This document shows positions 25,359 to 33,648 of a DNA stretch of 64,000 nucleotides, piece by piece. Origin of the DNA: Arthrobacter sp. NicSoilB8 (GTDB taxonomy: Bacteria > Actinomycetota > Actinomycetes > Actinomycetales > Micrococcaceae). Below the pieces are notes generated by a model. That model ran no database searches, was not told where the DNA came from, and saw nothing but the letters and a program-made list of their open reading frames with translations. The stretch lies in the NCBI RefSeq assembly GCF_019977355.1, contig NZ_AP024655.1, forward strand, positions 4,216,001 through 4,280,000. The letters run 5' to 3'. A program made the translations under genes and the position numbers. Within the stretch, counting starts at the first letter, position 1. The number at the start of each line of letters is the position of its first letter.

Positions 25359-26309
25359 CTATTGCGCGAAGTTGACGCGGGCGTCGGTGATTGCGCTGGA
25401 CTCAAGGCCGTACTTGCCGAGCACCGTGCGATAGGAATCGCTGGTGACCACAGCGGAGAGCGCTGCGCCAACGGACTTGACCAGGCCGGAGTCCTTCGGC
25501 AAGCCGACCCCGACCGCCGCGAAGTCATACGTGGCGGCGACTTCGACTTGTGAATTCTGCGCGGAGGCGAAGTTCAGGATGGGTTGATCGGCCAGCACTG
25601 CGTCCAGCCGGCCGCTGGTGAGAGCAGAGATGGCTTGCCGCGTGTCTTGGAACTCGCTTGTTTGGATCTGCTCCTTTCCGGCCGCGCTGCAGGCTTTGTT
25701 GGTTTTCGGGACGTTGACCGTCAGCTGGTAGGACCCGGTCAGGAGTCCGACCTTTTTGCCGCACAGGGATCCTTCACTGTCGATCCCCAGAGGGTTGCCT
25801 GTAGTTACGGCAATGGCGGTGCCCATCTGCATGTAGTCAACGAAGTCCAGGACCTCCATGCGCTTTTCCGTGGGCGTCATCGAGGAGACGGTCATGTCGT
25901 ACCTGCCGGCGGCGATGCCCGGGATGATCGAGTCGAAGTTGGCCACCTGGATCTCCACCTTCACCCCCAAGGCCTGGCCGATCAGGCGCGCAATGTCCGG
26001 GTTGGTCCCGGTCATCTCCTGCGTTCCTTCACGGTAGAACTGTGTCGGAGGCTCGTTGGTGGGGATGGCAACGCGCAGGACCTTTGTTGATTTGATTGAG
26101 TCCGGGAGCAGCTGTGCGGCGGCCTCGTTGACCGCGAGGGCCGGGACTCCGGTGCCGGATCCGGGGGAGTCTCCCGACGGCGTCGACGGTGAGGTGGCGG
26201 TGCTCGGCGCGCAGGCGGTGGCCGCGAACAGGAGTGCCGTCGCGGCCACGACGGCCGGGATGCCGCGCTGAATGAGCTTCTTGGGAGGGGTTGAGGCGGG
26301 GGTGTTCAT
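25359..26309 (-). CDS. ABC transporter substrate-binding lipoprotein
   Basis: A 316-residue solute-binding protein (SBP_bac_3 type). A lipoprotein signal peptide ends LLFAATAC with the acylated cysteine C33, followed by a Ser/Thr/Pro linker. The mature domain shows TKVLRVAIPTNEPPTQFY, then GTNPDIARLIGQALGVKVE and the usual SMTPTEKRMEVLDFVDY. It would capture an amino acid or small organic acid at the outer membrane face. It is the first transport gene of the operon, and its start overlaps the stop of the FMN-dehydrogenase gene upstream, making import and oxidation co-expressed. Confidence 0.9.
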   Translation of the reverse strand: MNTPASTPPKKLIQRGIPAVVAATALLFAATACAPSTATSPSTPSGDSPGSGTGVPALAVNEAAAQLLPDSIKSTKVLRVAIPTNEPPTQFYREGTQEMTGTNPDIARLIGQALGVKVEIQVANFDSIIPGIAAGRYDMTVSSMTPTEKRMEVLDFVDYMQMGTAIAVTTGNPLGIDSEGSLCGKKVGLLTGSYQLTVNVPKTNKACSAAGKEQIQTSEFQDTRQAISALTSGRLDAVLADQPILNFASAQNSQVEVAATYDFAAVGVGLPKDSGLVKSVGAALSAVVTSDSYRTVLGKYGLESSAITDARVNFAQ

Positions 26310-27637
26310 CAGGGGATCCTCGTATCGGAGTAGGCCAGCTCGGCTGCGGGAGACTGGCTCGCGGAATATTGGGCAGGAGGGAATTCGGTGGGAAGTGTGC
26401 AGGTGTTGGCCTCGCTGCGGTGCCGGATCAGGTCCCGGCCCTCGTCACGCAGCTCTTGGATCGTGGAGACTCCGAGCAGCATCATGGTGCGCGTCATTTC
26501 CGCTGCCAGCAGCTTCAGGACGTGGGCAACGCCTGCCTGGCCGGCCGCGGCAAGTCCGTAGAGATACGGGCGGCCGATCGAGCAGGCGTCGGCGCCGAGA
26601 GCCAGTGCCTTCACGACGTCGGAGCCGCGGCGGATGCCGCCGTCGACGATGATTTCTACCCGGCCGGCCGTCGCCTCGACGATTTCGGGCAGGACGTCCA
26701 GAGCCGAGGCCATGTGGTCCAGCTGCCTGCCGCCGTGGTTGCTGACCTGGATGGCGTCGATGCCGAGGTCGGCAGCCATGACGGCGTCCCTGGGGTTGAC
26801 GACCCCTTTGAGAATGATGGGGCCGTTCCACCGCGTCCTGAGGTCCCGGAGGTCGTCCCAGTCCGTCGGTTCGTACTGCCCCGCCAGCAGCGTCCGCCAC
26901 ATGTCGGGGGTGCTGGAGAGCGGGCCTTCAGGAATCTCGGCGTCCAGGTTCGGGAAAGCAATCGCATCGTTGGCCAGGAAACCAAGAGCCCACCGGGGGT
27001 GCAGCGCCCCTTCGATGACGGTCTTGGGCTTGATGGACGGCGGCGCGGTGAATCCGTTGCGGTAATCGCGTTCCCTGTGACCGATGGCCCGGCAGTCGAC
27101 GTTGACCACAAGCGCTTCGTAACCGGCGTTCGAGACCCGGTCCAGGACGGCCTGCAGGAGGCCCTTGTCCGCCGTGGGCTCGAGGTTGAACCATCGCCGC
27201 AGCCCGGGGGCAGCGGCGCTGACATGCTCCATGGTGGTCGTGCTCAGGTGTGCGAGCCCGTAGGGAATGCCCGCCTCAAAGGCAGCGCGGGCTACGGCGG
27301 TCTCGCCGTCGGGGTGGAACAGCCTGGTGCCGCCGGTTGGGGACAGTGTCAGCGGCATCGCAACCGGCCCGCCCAGAAGGGTTGAGCCGAGCTTCAGGTG
27401 CTCCACCGATCCCCACTTCGGAAGGAAGGCCCAGTCGTCAAAGGACGTCCGGTTGCGCCGCAGGGAGACCTCGTCCTCGCCGCCGCCCTCGATGTAGTCG
27501 AACACACTCCCGGGGAGGCGCCTGGCAGCCAGTTTCCTCATATCCTCAACGCTGTAGCAGCGCCGCGACAGCCGCTCCGCCACGGACCGGGCGGGCCCTT
27601 GCACCGCGGCCAGAGACCTGATGTCTTTGATTCTCAT
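26309..27637 (-). CDS. FMN-dependent alpha-hydroxyacid dehydrogenase/oxidase
   Basis: A 442-residue member of the lactate/glycolate oxidase family. The barrel shows RRLPGSVFDYIEGGGEDE, LSPTGGTRLFHPDGE, the lysine in PIILKGV, the active-site histidine and arginine in SNHGGRQLD, and the FMN phosphate site IIVDGGIRRGSDVVKALALG. Enzymes oxidise L-2-hydroxyacids such as lactate or mandelate, passing electrons to quinone or oxygen. The Arg-Asp containing VDCRAIGHRERDYRNGF segment matches the L-lactate/mandelate dehydrogenase group. It heads an operon with an amino-acid-type ABC transporter and RidA, divergent from a CdaR-like regulator. Confidence 0.88.
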   Translation of the reverse strand: MRIKDIRSLAAVQGPARSVAERLSRRCYSVEDMRKLAARRLPGSVFDYIEGGGEDEVSLRRNRTSFDDWAFLPKWGSVEHLKLGSTLLGGPVAMPLTLSPTGGTRLFHPDGETAVARAAFEAGIPYGLAHLSTTTMEHVSAAAPGLRRWFNLEPTADKGLLQAVLDRVSNAGYEALVVNVDCRAIGHRERDYRNGFTAPPSIKPKTVIEGALHPRWALGFLANDAIAFPNLDAEIPEGPLSSTPDMWRTLLAGQYEPTDWDDLRDLRTRWNGPIILKGVVNPRDAVMAADLGIDAIQVSNHGGRQLDHMASALDVLPEIVEATAGRVEIIVDGGIRRGSDVVKALALGADACSIGRPYLYGLAAAGQAGVAHVLKLLAAEMTRTMMLLGVSTIQELRDEGRDLIRHRSEANTCTLPTEFPPAQYSASQSPAAELAYSDTRIP

Positions 27638-27766
27638 TACAGGGGTCCTCTATTTCTGCGGGGAAACCTCGATCAACTTCGTCCCTCCATGGTGACGAAG
27701 ATCTCCCCTGCTCTACATGTGAATTCCTCCAAAAGAATCAAATTTGGCCTGTGATATCGTCCACGT

Positions 27767-29482
27767 ATGGACCTAGGGGAACAGCCTGTTAGTGAGCTCG
27801 ACCAGACCGTCGCGGTGGTGCGGTTGTCGGACTGCATCCACCTCATGCAGGCCGATCTCGTGCACGCCAATCCGGCTCCGGACACCCTCGGGCATCCCGT
27901 CTCGGACGTCCTCATGTATGACCCCATGGACGAATGGACGACTGTCGAGAATCGGATCATCCTGGCGGTCGGGCTTAGCTGCGGATCGCCCGATTTCGAC
28001 CAGCTGCTGCACCGGGCGTCGAACAGCAACGCGGCCGCCGTGATCGTCAAAGCCCATGGGGCGCCGCTTGAGCAGTTGCGTTCCGCCGCGGTCAGCCACA
28101 GCCTCGCGGTCCTCATCGCACCGGACAACGCGGATTGGACGCGGCTCGTGGCACTGGCCAGGGCGTCCGTCATGGGTGCGGCCGTTGACTCCGTCTCAGG
28201 GGTCCGGCTTGGGGATCTCTACGCATTCGCCAACGCTGCTGCATCCATCACCAATGGAGCAGCCAGCATCGTGGACCCGCTCGGACGGGTGCTGGGATAT
28301 TCAACCCTGCCGGGCCAGCCCATCGACGAATTGCGCCGCGTCACCACCCTCTCCCTTCAGGAGACCACCCCGCCCGCATTCGATGCAGACTTCAAGATCG
28401 TCTATGCGTCAGCAGGTGCGGTGCTGATCCCCGCAGTCAATGATGAGATGGCGAGACTGGCCCTTGCCGTGAGAGCCGGGGGTGAGCTGCTCGGCTCGAT
28501 CTGGGTCATCGACCCGGGCGAAGTCCAGCGGGAGGCGGCCCTGGAAGCCCTCAACAGGATGGCAGCGCTGGCCGGGCTGCACATGCTCCATGCCCGTTCG
28601 GCGTCCGATTTCGGGGAACGACGGAACGGGGACTTGATCCGCACGCTCATGGACGACACCGTCCATGCGTCCTTCGCCGCGGCCCAGCTGGGGCTCGATG
28701 CTGACCGTGGGCTCGCGGTCGCGGCTTTTTCAATTGTCCGTCCCGAAACCGGGAGCCTGGAGTCGGTGCGTGAAATCCATCGGCTGTTGCACCTTGTCAC
28801 GACCGTCTGCAATATCCAGTTCAAAACGAGCCACAGTGCCCTCATTGGTTCGGTTGTCTATGCCCTGCTGCCCTGCCAGGGAACCACCCCCCGGGCCGTG
28901 CATCGGCGGGTGGCCCAGGAAATCGGGACGTACGCCCACACGATCAGCACCTACCCGGTCATCGCCTCCGTCGGAGGCGTCGCGCCCCGGGTAGAGGACC
29001 TGCCTCGATCCAGATCAGAAGCGCTGCAAACACTGCAATATCTGCTCCACCAGCACTCGGAGATGCCGGGCAATAATGATGGACGGGTCTCCGTCACCGG
29101 GCTTTTCGAGGACCACCGCATCCCGCTCAACCTCTTGAAAATCAGGGCATTCATCGACGACAACGGACTTGCCGATCTCGACGACATCGCCACGATCCAG
29201 GCCCATGACGCCGAGCAGCAGACCGACTACCTGGAAACCCTGCGGGCCTACCTGACGTCGAATGGAAACATCTCCGCGATGGCAGCACGACTCCACGTGC
29301 ACAACAACACCGTCCGCTATCGGGTGGGACGCCTGGTCAAGGACTTCGACCTCGATCTTGACGACCCGCAGAAGCGGCTATGGCTCTGGCTACGCCTGAC
29401 AACCATGGATCTCACTCCAAAGGCAACACCGACGCAGCCTGGACAGGCTCAGAACAACGCCGTTGAGGCCCCTGGGCCGTAA
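27767..29482 (+). CDS. CdaR/PucR-type transcriptional regulator
   Basis: A 571-residue regulator whose C-terminal PucR helix-turn-helix (about residues 490-545: LTSNGNISAMAARLHVHNNT, then VRYRVGRL) is clear. The N-terminal part (about 1-140) resembles the PurC-type ligand domain, then a GAF-like segment (about 145-270) and the CdaR central domain. These proteins activate catabolic operons in response to their substrate. It is divergent from the FMN-dehydrogenase and ABC-transporter operon across 129 bp, so it very likely controls that operon. The ATG at 27767 is the first in frame and fits the family. Confidence 0.85.
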   Translation: MDLGEQPVSELDQTVAVVRLSDCIHLMQADLVHANPAPDTLGHPVSDVLMYDPMDEWTTVENRIILAVGLSCGSPDFDQLLHRASNSNAAAVIVKAHGAPLEQLRSAAVSHSLAVLIAPDNADWTRLVALARASVMGAAVDSVSGVRLGDLYAFANAAASITNGAASIVDPLGRVLGYSTLPGQPIDELRRVTTLSLQETTPPAFDADFKIVYASAGAVLIPAVNDEMARLALAVRAGGELLGSIWVIDPGEVQREAALEALNRMAALAGLHMLHARSASDFGERRNGDLIRTLMDDTVHASFAAAQLGLDADRGLAVAAFSIVRPETGSLESVREIHRLLHLVTTVCNIQFKTSHSALIGSVVYALLPCQGTTPRAVHRRVAQEIGTYAHTISTYPVIASVGGVAPRVEDLPRSRSEALQTLQYLLHQHSEMPGNNDGRVSVTGLFEDHRIPLNLLKIRAFIDDNGLADLDDIATIQAHDAEQQTDYLETLRAYLTSNGNISAMAARLHVHNNTVRYRVGRLVKDFDLDLDDPQKRLWLWLRLTTMDLTPKATPTQPGQAQNNAVEAPGP

Positions 29483-29489
29483 GGCGCCG

Positions 29490-30173
29490 CTACGGCTGGG
29501 CCGCAGCGGCGGGCGCGGCAGCCGGAGGCCAGGCCTGGTCGAGCCGTTTGATCCGCCGGTACGCGACCCGCACGAACCGCACCCCGTTGGAGGCGATGCT
29601 GACCACGCCGAAGAAGGCGAAGCCGAAAACCGGATCCCCTGCCTCGGCGATCCTCAGCACGGCTATTCCGGCGAGGAAGTAGATGCTGGCTTCCACGGTG
29701 TTCACGCCCAGCGAGAGCAGGCTCAGGCCGCGGGTCGACGCGCTGGCCAGCCCCTCGTACGCCGCCGGGATGGCGTAGAACAGCGTCGATACGCCCAGCA
29801 TGAGCCCGAGGGCATCCTGCACGGGCATGAAGAACCCGGCTCCGATCGTGGCGAGGGCAAGGACCGCCGCCGAGCCGACCCCGGCCAGGACAATTTCGCG
29901 CCGCTTCCGTGCCCCGGTCCTGGCCACTTGCCTGCAGAGGAAGGCGTGGATCACGATCCACAGAGTGTTGGCAGCCAGCACCCACCAGCTCTGCACAATC
30001 ACCGCCAGGGCCAGCCAGCCCAGTCCGGTGCCGGCGAGGACACCCAGGCTCATTCCGCTGACGCCGTCGCTGGTCCCGGTGCGCTGCACGCGCAGGAGCG
30101 CGGGAATTGACCGGATGAGTTCGACGGCGATCAGGACCAGCCCGGCAAGGGCGGCGGACACATCGGCGGACAA
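29490..30173 (-). CDS. Two-repeat PQ-loop (SWEET-like) membrane protein
   Basis: A 227-residue membrane protein with about seven hydrophobic segments. Two copies of a PQ-loop/MtN3-type repeat are visible. The first is IRSIPALLRVQRTGTSDGVS (about 20-39) and the second YAIPAAYEGLASASTRGLSL (about 134-153). Each has the Pro-containing helix, the basic or serine 'Ser-Thr-x-Gly-[VL]-Ser' turn and a following helix. Bacterial SemiSWEETs carry one repeat in a 3-helix subunit; here two repeats sit in one chain, as in eukaryotic SWEETs. Sugar or small-solute transport is possible but not shown. It converges on the CdaR-like gene, 8 bp apart. Confidence 0.68.
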   Translation of the reverse strand: MSADVSAALAGLVLIAVELIRSIPALLRVQRTGTSDGVSGMSLGVLAGTGLGWLALAVIVQSWWVLAANTLWIVIHAFLCRQVARTGARKRREIVLAGVGSAAVLALATIGAGFFMPVQDALGLMLGVSTLFYAIPAAYEGLASASTRGLSLLSLGVNTVEASIYFLAGIAVLRIAEAGDPVFGFAFFGVVSIASNGVRFVRVAYRRIKRLDQAWPPAAAPAAAAQP

Positions 30174-30423
30174 CTGGCTCCTTCAGGTTCCTGCGACCAG
30201 TGCGCAGTTGAAGCCACCCTAGCCGAGCCGGCCGCCGCCGAGGTCGTCGGAAAGCTGCATGGTCGCCGGAGGCGCCGAGCATACGGAGACCATGCAGGTT
30301 TCCCGCAAATCCGGCCCTCAGGACTTTGGACAGATGCCGGGAACGGTCCGCCCGCCTACCATTGAGCATGGCCAGTGCCATCGCCCCCGAAGTGGGGAGC
30401 ACGGAAGCGAGCACAGATCCGTC

Positions 30424-31719
30424 ATGGAGCTGACGGCCGTAGTGCTCATCACCACCGTCCTGTTCGCCTGGACGCTGGTTTCGGTGCGGCTGCAGCAGGC
30501 GGACCTGACCGCTCCGATTGTCTTCACCGCGGTCGGCACGGCCTTGGCCGGCTTCGGGCTGGTCAATCACTCCTCGCCACCGCCGGGGATCACCCCGGTC
30601 GTCGAAGTCACTCTCGTGTGGGTGCTCTTCTCCGACGCCGCCCGCCTGCCCCTCCAGCAGCTGCGCCGGGACGTGGGCCGCTACGTGCGGCTGCTGGGAG
30701 TCGGCCTGCCCCTGACGATTGTGTTCGGGTGGGTCCTGGCCGCCTGGTTCTTCCCACAGTTCGGGCTGTGGCTGGCCCTCCTCGTCGGCGCGGCGCTGGC
30801 CCCTACCGACGCCGCACTCGGGGTCCCCGTGGTGACCAACCCGGCCGTCCCGTCGCGGATCCGCCAGCTGATCACGGTCGAGAGCGGCCTCAACGACGGC
30901 ATCGCCACCCCGGTGGTCATGCTCGCGATTGCCGGCGCGGCCGCCGCGGCAGGTCTGGAGAGCGCCGAAAGCCCCGGCAGCGCGGCCGTCGAGCTGCTCA
31001 TCGGCGCCGGCGCGGGGGCAGCGATCGGCGCCGGGGGCGGGTGGCTCCTGCGGCTGGCCCGCCGGAGCGGAAGCGCCGCCGAGGACTTCGCCGGCATCGG
31101 AGTCCTTGCCCTGAGCCTGCTCGCCTACACCGCCTCCCTCGCGGTGGGCGGCAACGGATTCGTCGCCGCGTTCTGCGCCGGACTGGCGTTCGGCACCTGC
31201 GCCGGTGAACGGGCACCGGCCGAACTGGTCTTCGTGGAGCAGATGAGCGGCCTGGTGTCACTGCTCGTCTGGCTGGCCTTCGGAGCCATCACCATTCCGA
31301 CAATGCTGGCGCACTTCGTCCCCCTGACCCTCGTGTACGCCGTGCTCAGCCTCACGGTGATGCGCATGCTGCCGGTGGCACTGGCCTCGATCGGCGCCGG
31401 CCTGGACCGGAACACCATCTTGTTCGTGGGATGGTTCGGCCCGCGCGGCCTGGCGTCCCTCGTGTTCGCGCTGCTGGCACTGGAAGCGCTTGGAGCAGTG
31501 TCAGATCAGGCTGTGGCCGTCATCGCGGCCACCGTCCTGCTCAGCGTCCTGGCCCACGGCCTCACCGCCGCCCCGCTGGCCGCCCGGTACGGCCGGGCCG
31601 CTGCCGCAGCTGGGCCGGAACCCGGCGGGCCGGTGCCGGTCGCTCCCGCTCCCGCCCGGGGCCTGAGCCGCAAGCACACGCCCGCCGAGCGTTTTCGGCC
31701 GAAGCGGGGCCGCGCTTAG
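30424..31719 (+). CDS. Cation/proton antiporter (CPA1 family)
   Basis: A 431-residue antiporter with 12 or 13 hydrophobic segments. Helix 5-6 motifs of the CPA group are present: LVGAALAPTDAALGVPVV, with the Asp of the ion-binding site, and ITVESGLNDGIATPVVM. A third charged helix has GWFGPRGLASLVFALLAL. It would exchange Na+ or K+ for H+ across the membrane. The C-terminal 40 residues are a hydrophilic Pro/Ala-rich tail ending in KHTPAERFRPKRGRA. The ATG at 30424 was chosen because the first membrane helix follows at once; no strong ribosome site is visible. Confidence 0.86.
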   Translation: MELTAVVLITTVLFAWTLVSVRLQQADLTAPIVFTAVGTALAGFGLVNHSSPPPGITPVVEVTLVWVLFSDAARLPLQQLRRDVGRYVRLLGVGLPLTIVFGWVLAAWFFPQFGLWLALLVGAALAPTDAALGVPVVTNPAVPSRIRQLITVESGLNDGIATPVVMLAIAGAAAAAGLESAESPGSAAVELLIGAGAGAAIGAGGGWLLRLARRSGSAAEDFAGIGVLALSLLAYTASLAVGGNGFVAAFCAGLAFGTCAGERAPAELVFVEQMSGLVSLLVWLAFGAITIPTMLAHFVPLTLVYAVLSLTVMRMLPVALASIGAGLDRNTILFVGWFGPRGLASLVFALLALEALGAVSDQAVAVIAATVLLSVLAHGLTAAPLAARYGRAAAAAGPEPGGPVPVAPAPARGLSRKHTPAERFRPKRGRA

Positions 31720-31839
31720 CCCGCACCCGCCCCCGGACACCCGCCGCCGTTCGCATCACACCGGACGCCGCCGCCTGACGCCTGACCCCGCGGGCCGGAC
31801 GCCTGTGATGAGTCTCACGCGCAATTTTCGCCATCTGGC

Positions 31840-31869
31840 TTGAGCCGCCTGCACGGCGCTGTGCACTAT
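31840..31869 (+). promoter_or_regulatory. Probable promoter of the structured leader
   Basis: TTGAGC (31840-31845) and CACTAT (31864-31869) are 18 bp apart and would start transcription near 31876, giving a leader of about 220 nt before the 67-codon gene. This is a sequence match only. Confidence 0.45.
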
Positions 31870-31929
31870 GGAAAGGCAAGGCAGGGAACACGATTCCCCG
31901 CCCACGCAGCCCTGACATTCCTGCGACGC

Positions 31930-32073
31930 TACGCGTCCGCAGTGGACCAGGGGCACCCATTCTGGTGGACGCAATGAGGCCAAACCGGTGAGCTCGCAGA
32001 GCTGCCCAAGGTCTCAGGCGTTCCTGGTTTGGCCCACGGCGGCTCCGCATCGGTGCGGCAGCCGGACCTCCGG
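31930..32073 (+). other. Highly structured leader, candidate cis-acting RNA
   Basis: The 378-bp gap before the 67-residue gene holds several nested stems. GCGTCC/GGACGC (31933-31938 with 31967-31972) encloses CCAG/CTGG. A perfect 7-bp stem CCAAACC/GGTTTGG (31980-31986 with 32026-32032) encloses two hairpins, AGCTC-GCA-GAGCT (31991-32003) and CAGG-CGTT-CCTG (32015-32026), forming a three-way junction. GGCTCCGCA/TGCGGCAGCC follows at 32041-32063, then CCGGA-CC-TCCGG. GTCC at 31935-31938 can pair with either of two GGAC segments, so alternative folds exist. It matches no riboswitch class I recognise. Confidence 0.5.
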
Positions 32074-32097
32074 ATTCACGAATGGAAGCACTGAACA

Positions 32098-32301
32098 ATG
32101 ACGTTTGAAACTGCCAACTCCGTAACCCACAAGCTCTGGGACCGTTCCACCATGCACCACGAGCTGGACGCCCTGATCCACGATCTCTCGGAGCGCCACA
32201 ACACCCCCAAGAGCAACATCGCGGTCCACGCCAGCGGACCCGGCACCTTCACGCTGAGCCTGAACCACGGCGCAGCAAACCTTGAGGCAGTTTCCGCCTA
32301 G
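32098..32301 (+). CDS. 67-residue protein of unknown function
   Basis: A small acidic-basic soluble protein, MTFETANSVTHKLWDRSTMH then a helical HHELDALIHDLSERH stretch and a beta-like NIAVHASGPGTFTLSLNHG before NLEAVSA. There are no membrane segments, cysteines or known motifs. GGAAG lies about 9 bp before the ATG. The gene stands alone with a long structured leader before it and a near-perfect hairpin terminator 8 bp after it, so it is a well-delimited transcription unit. A decayed copy of its 3' end and terminator lies at about 40440-40516. I cannot assign a function. Confidence 0.72.
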   Translation: MTFETANSVTHKLWDRSTMHHELDALIHDLSERHNTPKSNIAVHASGPGTFTLSLNHGAANLEAVSA

Positions 32302-32308
32302 CAACCAC

Positions 32309-32346
32309 CACGACGACGGCGGGAGTCACCTCCCGCCGTCGTCGTG
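32309..32346. terminator. Hairpin terminator, shared-core family
   Basis: A 17-bp stem (32309-32325 with 32330-32346) with loop TCAC contains the ACGACGGCGGGAG core. It begins 8 bp after the 67-residue gene. The hairpin at 40487 has the same loop and core. Confidence 0.88.
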
Positions 32347-32456
32347 CCGGGAAAGTTCAAACACGCCGCAGCCAAACCCGCCCGCGCGGGCCACGCCGCC
32401 GTTGAAGCGTGCGCCGTTGCCGAAGAGCCGCCGGGCCGTCGCATTTGCAAGGGCTT

Positions 32457-32582
32457 CTATCCGTTGGGCGCCCATGGGTGGTCCGCGGACGGGTGGCCCG
32501 CGACCAGATCGAGCAGTACCCTGATCCCGCGCGCCTTGGCTTCCCGGACCAAAGCGGCCATGTCCTCGCGGGAACCGTAGCG
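32457..32582 (-). pseudogene. Remnant of a GH13 alpha-amylase-family gene
   Basis: The minus strand reads RYGSREDMAALVREAKARG followed by IRVLLDLVAGHPSADHPWAPNG and a stop. This is the conserved region I of glycoside hydrolase family 13 enzymes, normally 'GS.EDF..LV...H..GI.VLLDLV..H.S..HPWF'. Only about 42 codons remain. Nothing recognisable as the rest of the enzyme lies on either side: upstream it fades into sequence without a continuing match and downstream it stops. It is a relic in the gap between the 67-residue gene and the polyol operon. Confidence 0.75.
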
Positions 32583-32626
32583 GGGTCTCCTGGTGATGTT
32601 TCGAAGGATAGCCGGAGCACAGGTTC

Positions 32627-33619
32627 CTAGGCCGTTAAGCGCACGGTGAGCGGGCCGAGTTCTGCAGATCCTGGCGGATTCGCCCCCTTCCGGGAGCAGG
32701 TGATCGCCGCGGCGCGGTTGGAGTAGGCGGCGAGTGCGTGCAGCTGCTCCGGGCTGAGCGTCTGCAACCGGTGTCTTTCGTCCGTACCGAGCGCGTCGAG
32801 TTGGGCGAGCCCGGAGATGAGCCCCGCCATGAAGGAGTCGCCGGCGCCCACCGTATCTGCCACAGTGATGGGTTCGGCCGGCATCTCCGCGCGCCCGTTC
32901 CGGGAGAGGATGACCGGGCCGGAGGCTCCGCGTGTCAGGGCCACGAGCGCCGGGCCGAGTTCCAGCCAGGCCTCCAGGGTTGCATCCGGGGTCCGGTCCG
33001 GGTAGAGCCAGCTCAGGTCTTCGTCGCTGGCTTTGACGATGTCGCTGGCCGCCACGAAAAGCTCCGCCTGGCTGCGCGCCGCGGCCGCGTCCGGACTGAG
33101 CGCCGGCCGGCAGTTGGGGTCGTAGCTGATGGTCGCATGCTCACGGGCGGCCTGCACGAGGGCAAGAGTCGCCAGATTCCCCGGCGGGAGCACAGCCGCG
33201 ATTGACCCCGCGTGGACGTGCGTGGAACCTTCGACGGCGGCGAGGGCAGGCGGCGCGGCCCCGCCGATTTCCCAGGTGATGGAGAAGGTGTAGTCGGCGG
33301 CGCCGTCGGGACCGAGCGTGGCGAGGGCTGTCGACGTCGGCGTGGTTCCACCGTTGATCACCCGGACCCGGTTCTCCTGCAGATGTTTGTCGATCATGAG
33401 CCCGTACCGGTCATCGGTGTAGTGGGTCACCAGGGATGTCTGCAGGCCAAGGCGTGCGGCCCCCACCGCCACATTGAGGGGGCTTCCGCCCGGGTGGGCC
33501 TGGATCGCCTCCGGCCGAAGGGGGTCGCTGATGATGTCGACAAGGGACTCGCCGATGACGGTCAGGATGGTGTTCCCCTCAGCCCGGCTGGACGTGGATG
33601 GGGTGTCATGTGCTGGCAT
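32627..33619 (-). CDS. PfkB-family sugar kinase, fructokinase-like
   Basis: A 330-residue ribokinase/PfkB kinase. GESLVDIISDP and HPGGSPLNVAVGAARLG mark the N-terminal substrate lid and the first signature; DTVGAGDSFMAGL near residue 245 is the second signature with the catalytic aspartate and anion hole. It phosphorylates a sugar at a primary hydroxyl. As the last gene of a polyol operon with a sorbitol-type dehydrogenase, it probably converts the ketose formed (for example fructose) to its phosphate. AAGGA lies 7 bp before the ATG, and 29 bp separate it from the dehydrogenase. Confidence 0.9.
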   Translation of the reverse strand: MPAHDTPSTSSRAEGNTILTVIGESLVDIISDPLRPEAIQAHPGGSPLNVAVGAARLGLQTSLVTHYTDDRYGLMIDKHLQENRVRVINGGTTPTSTALATLGPDGAADYTFSITWEIGGAAPPALAAVEGSTHVHAGSIAAVLPPGNLATLALVQAAREHATISYDPNCRPALSPDAAAARSQAELFVAASDIVKASDEDLSWLYPDRTPDATLEAWLELGPALVALTRGASGPVILSRNGRAEMPAEPITVADTVGAGDSFMAGLISGLAQLDALGTDERHRLQTLSPEQLHALAAYSNRAAAITCSRKGANPPGSAELGPLTVRLTA

Positions 33620-33648
33620 GGCTGCTTCCTTGCAGTGGGTGGCGGGCG

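Noticed and set aside
31930..32073. Glycine, SAM or c-di-AMP riboswitch, SRP RNA or RNase P RNA
   Set aside because: No conserved core sequences of these classes could be found, so only a candidate structured RNA is claimed.
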